Assembly (NCBI GenBank): GCA_964195155.1
Contig: CAXMOP010000036.1
Location: 1-20,779, forward strand
DNA length: 20,779 nt
DNA from: JACZST01 sp964195155
Lineage (GTDB): Bacteria > Actinomycetota > Acidimicrobiia > Spongiisociales > UBA5794
Reading direction: 5' to 3'
Notes under the pieces: generated by a model
Database searches by the model: none
What the model was told of the DNA's origin: nothing
Seen by the model: the letters and a program-made list of their open reading frames with translations, nothing else
Part shown: in pieces, positions 20,518 to 20,779 of the stretch
Position numbering within the stretch: the first letter of the stretch is position 1
Layout: the number at the start of each line of letters is the position of its first letter
Made by a program: the position numbers and the translations under genes

Positions 20518-20559
20518 CTGACGACTGATGGCTGACGACTGACGACTGACGACTGACGA
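20518..20559. repeat. Heptamer tandem array CTGACGA (six copies)
   Basis: CTGACGA, CTGATGG and then CTGACGA four times fill 20518-20559, followed by a partial CTGAG. It ends six bases before the stop of the MmcQ/YjbR-like gene. Its rotation GACGACT shares GACT with the neighbouring AGTCCAC array and with the one at 10047, but the flanking bases differ. Confidence 0.9.
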
Positions 20560-20564
20560 CTGAG

Positions 20565-20779
20565 CTAGCGAGACGCTGCGTCCTGCGCGAGCACCACGCG
20601 TGCCAGGGTCTTCGGCGCCACCAGCGTGTAGCTGATCCGGATCCACTCGGTGACCTCGGACCACCGCTCGTCGTCGGCGTCGGTCGCCAGATCGATGGCT
20701 ACCCAGCCGTGGCGGCCCAACCCGTAGGTCGACGGTTGGGCGTCCGGGTCGGTGGCGACAACCGCGGCGGCCTCTTCGG
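20565..20779 (-). CDS. MmcQ/YjbR-like protein, C-terminal part (5' end outside window)
   Basis: The minus frame is open from the window edge to TAG at 20565-20567, giving the last 70 residues. They read YGLGRHGWVAIDLAT, then EWIRISYTLVAPKTLARVVL, matching the MmcQ/YjbR family ending in which G-R/K-x-G-W-V and W-[IV]-x-x-S-Y-x-L-V-A-P-K are conserved. The family has a CyaY-like fold and an uncertain, possibly DNA-binding, role. It is upstream of and on the same strand as glcDEF, separated by 191 bp with two repeat arrays. Confidence 0.75.
   Translation of the reverse strand, partial: EEAAAVVATDPDAQPSTYGLGRHGWVAIDLATDADDERWSEVTEWIRISYTLVAPKTLARVVLAQDAASR

Noticed and set aside
20435..20559. 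CRISPR-like repeats
   Set aside because: Units are 7 bp and directly adjacent with no spacers; these are simple tandem arrays and no cas gene is near.

Overview
The window looks like a high-GC actinobacterial chromosome, most likely an Acidimicrobiia-type lineage. This placement is an inference from codon and GC bias, frequent GTG/TTG starts, an F420-type reductase and gene content; no rRNA or other marker gene is present to fix it. Two parts differ in character: a compact housekeeping/metabolic chromosome (1-2.5 kb and 7.2-20.8 kb) and a gene-poor stretch of roughly 2.5-7.2 kb full of gene fragments and repeats.

Layout. 1-819 is the C-terminal half of an RND/MMPL exporter. 834-2485 is a minus-strand pair, a PAP2 phosphatase and a channel-like membrane protein. 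2.5-7.2 kb looks like a decayed mobile island. It holds the 5' end of an IS110-type insertion sequence abutting the last residues of an alpha/beta hydrolase, three copies of a palindromic AGGTAGCGCA element, an intact F420H2-dependent reductase, a possible terminase scrap, a minus-strand group of small genes (a lipoprotein, a small unknown and a membrane protein split by one in-frame stop), a PASTA protein, a 5'-truncated gene fragment, a 10-bp-periodic GTTCC array and a tRNA-Phe-like sequence with a bad acceptor stem that may be an attachment site.

7.2-10.8 kb carries small membrane proteins (47 aa, DoxX-like, DUF4870-like and others), an M15 peptidase lipoprotein and a 249-aa protein of unknown function. 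10.93-14.97 kb is a plus-strand operon: leucine/valine-type dehydrogenase, fused alpha-beta E1 of a branched-chain 2-oxoacid dehydrogenase, and a GNAT acetyltransferase. The first two enzymes act in sequence: deamination of a branched-chain amino acid, then oxidative decarboxylation of the resulting 2-oxo acid. The E2 and E3 subunits are not here. A 14-bp perfect palindrome upstream is a good operator candidate.

15.0-16.55 kb is an ECF sigma factor translationally coupled to a single-pass membrane protein with a Pro/Gly/Asp/Ser repeat tail, a likely anti-sigma partner. 16.6-20.4 kb is a minus-strand glcD-glcE-glcF operon for glycolate oxidase, with overlapping genes. 20.565 kb to the end is the C-terminal part of a MmcQ/YjbR-like protein.

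The most unusual features are (i) three heptanucleotide tandem arrays of different sequence that share a GACT core, all intergenic, and (ii) the IS110 end, palindromes, periodic array and tRNA-like site in the island. I found no CRISPR array, no intact transposase or integrase, and no clearly new defence system.
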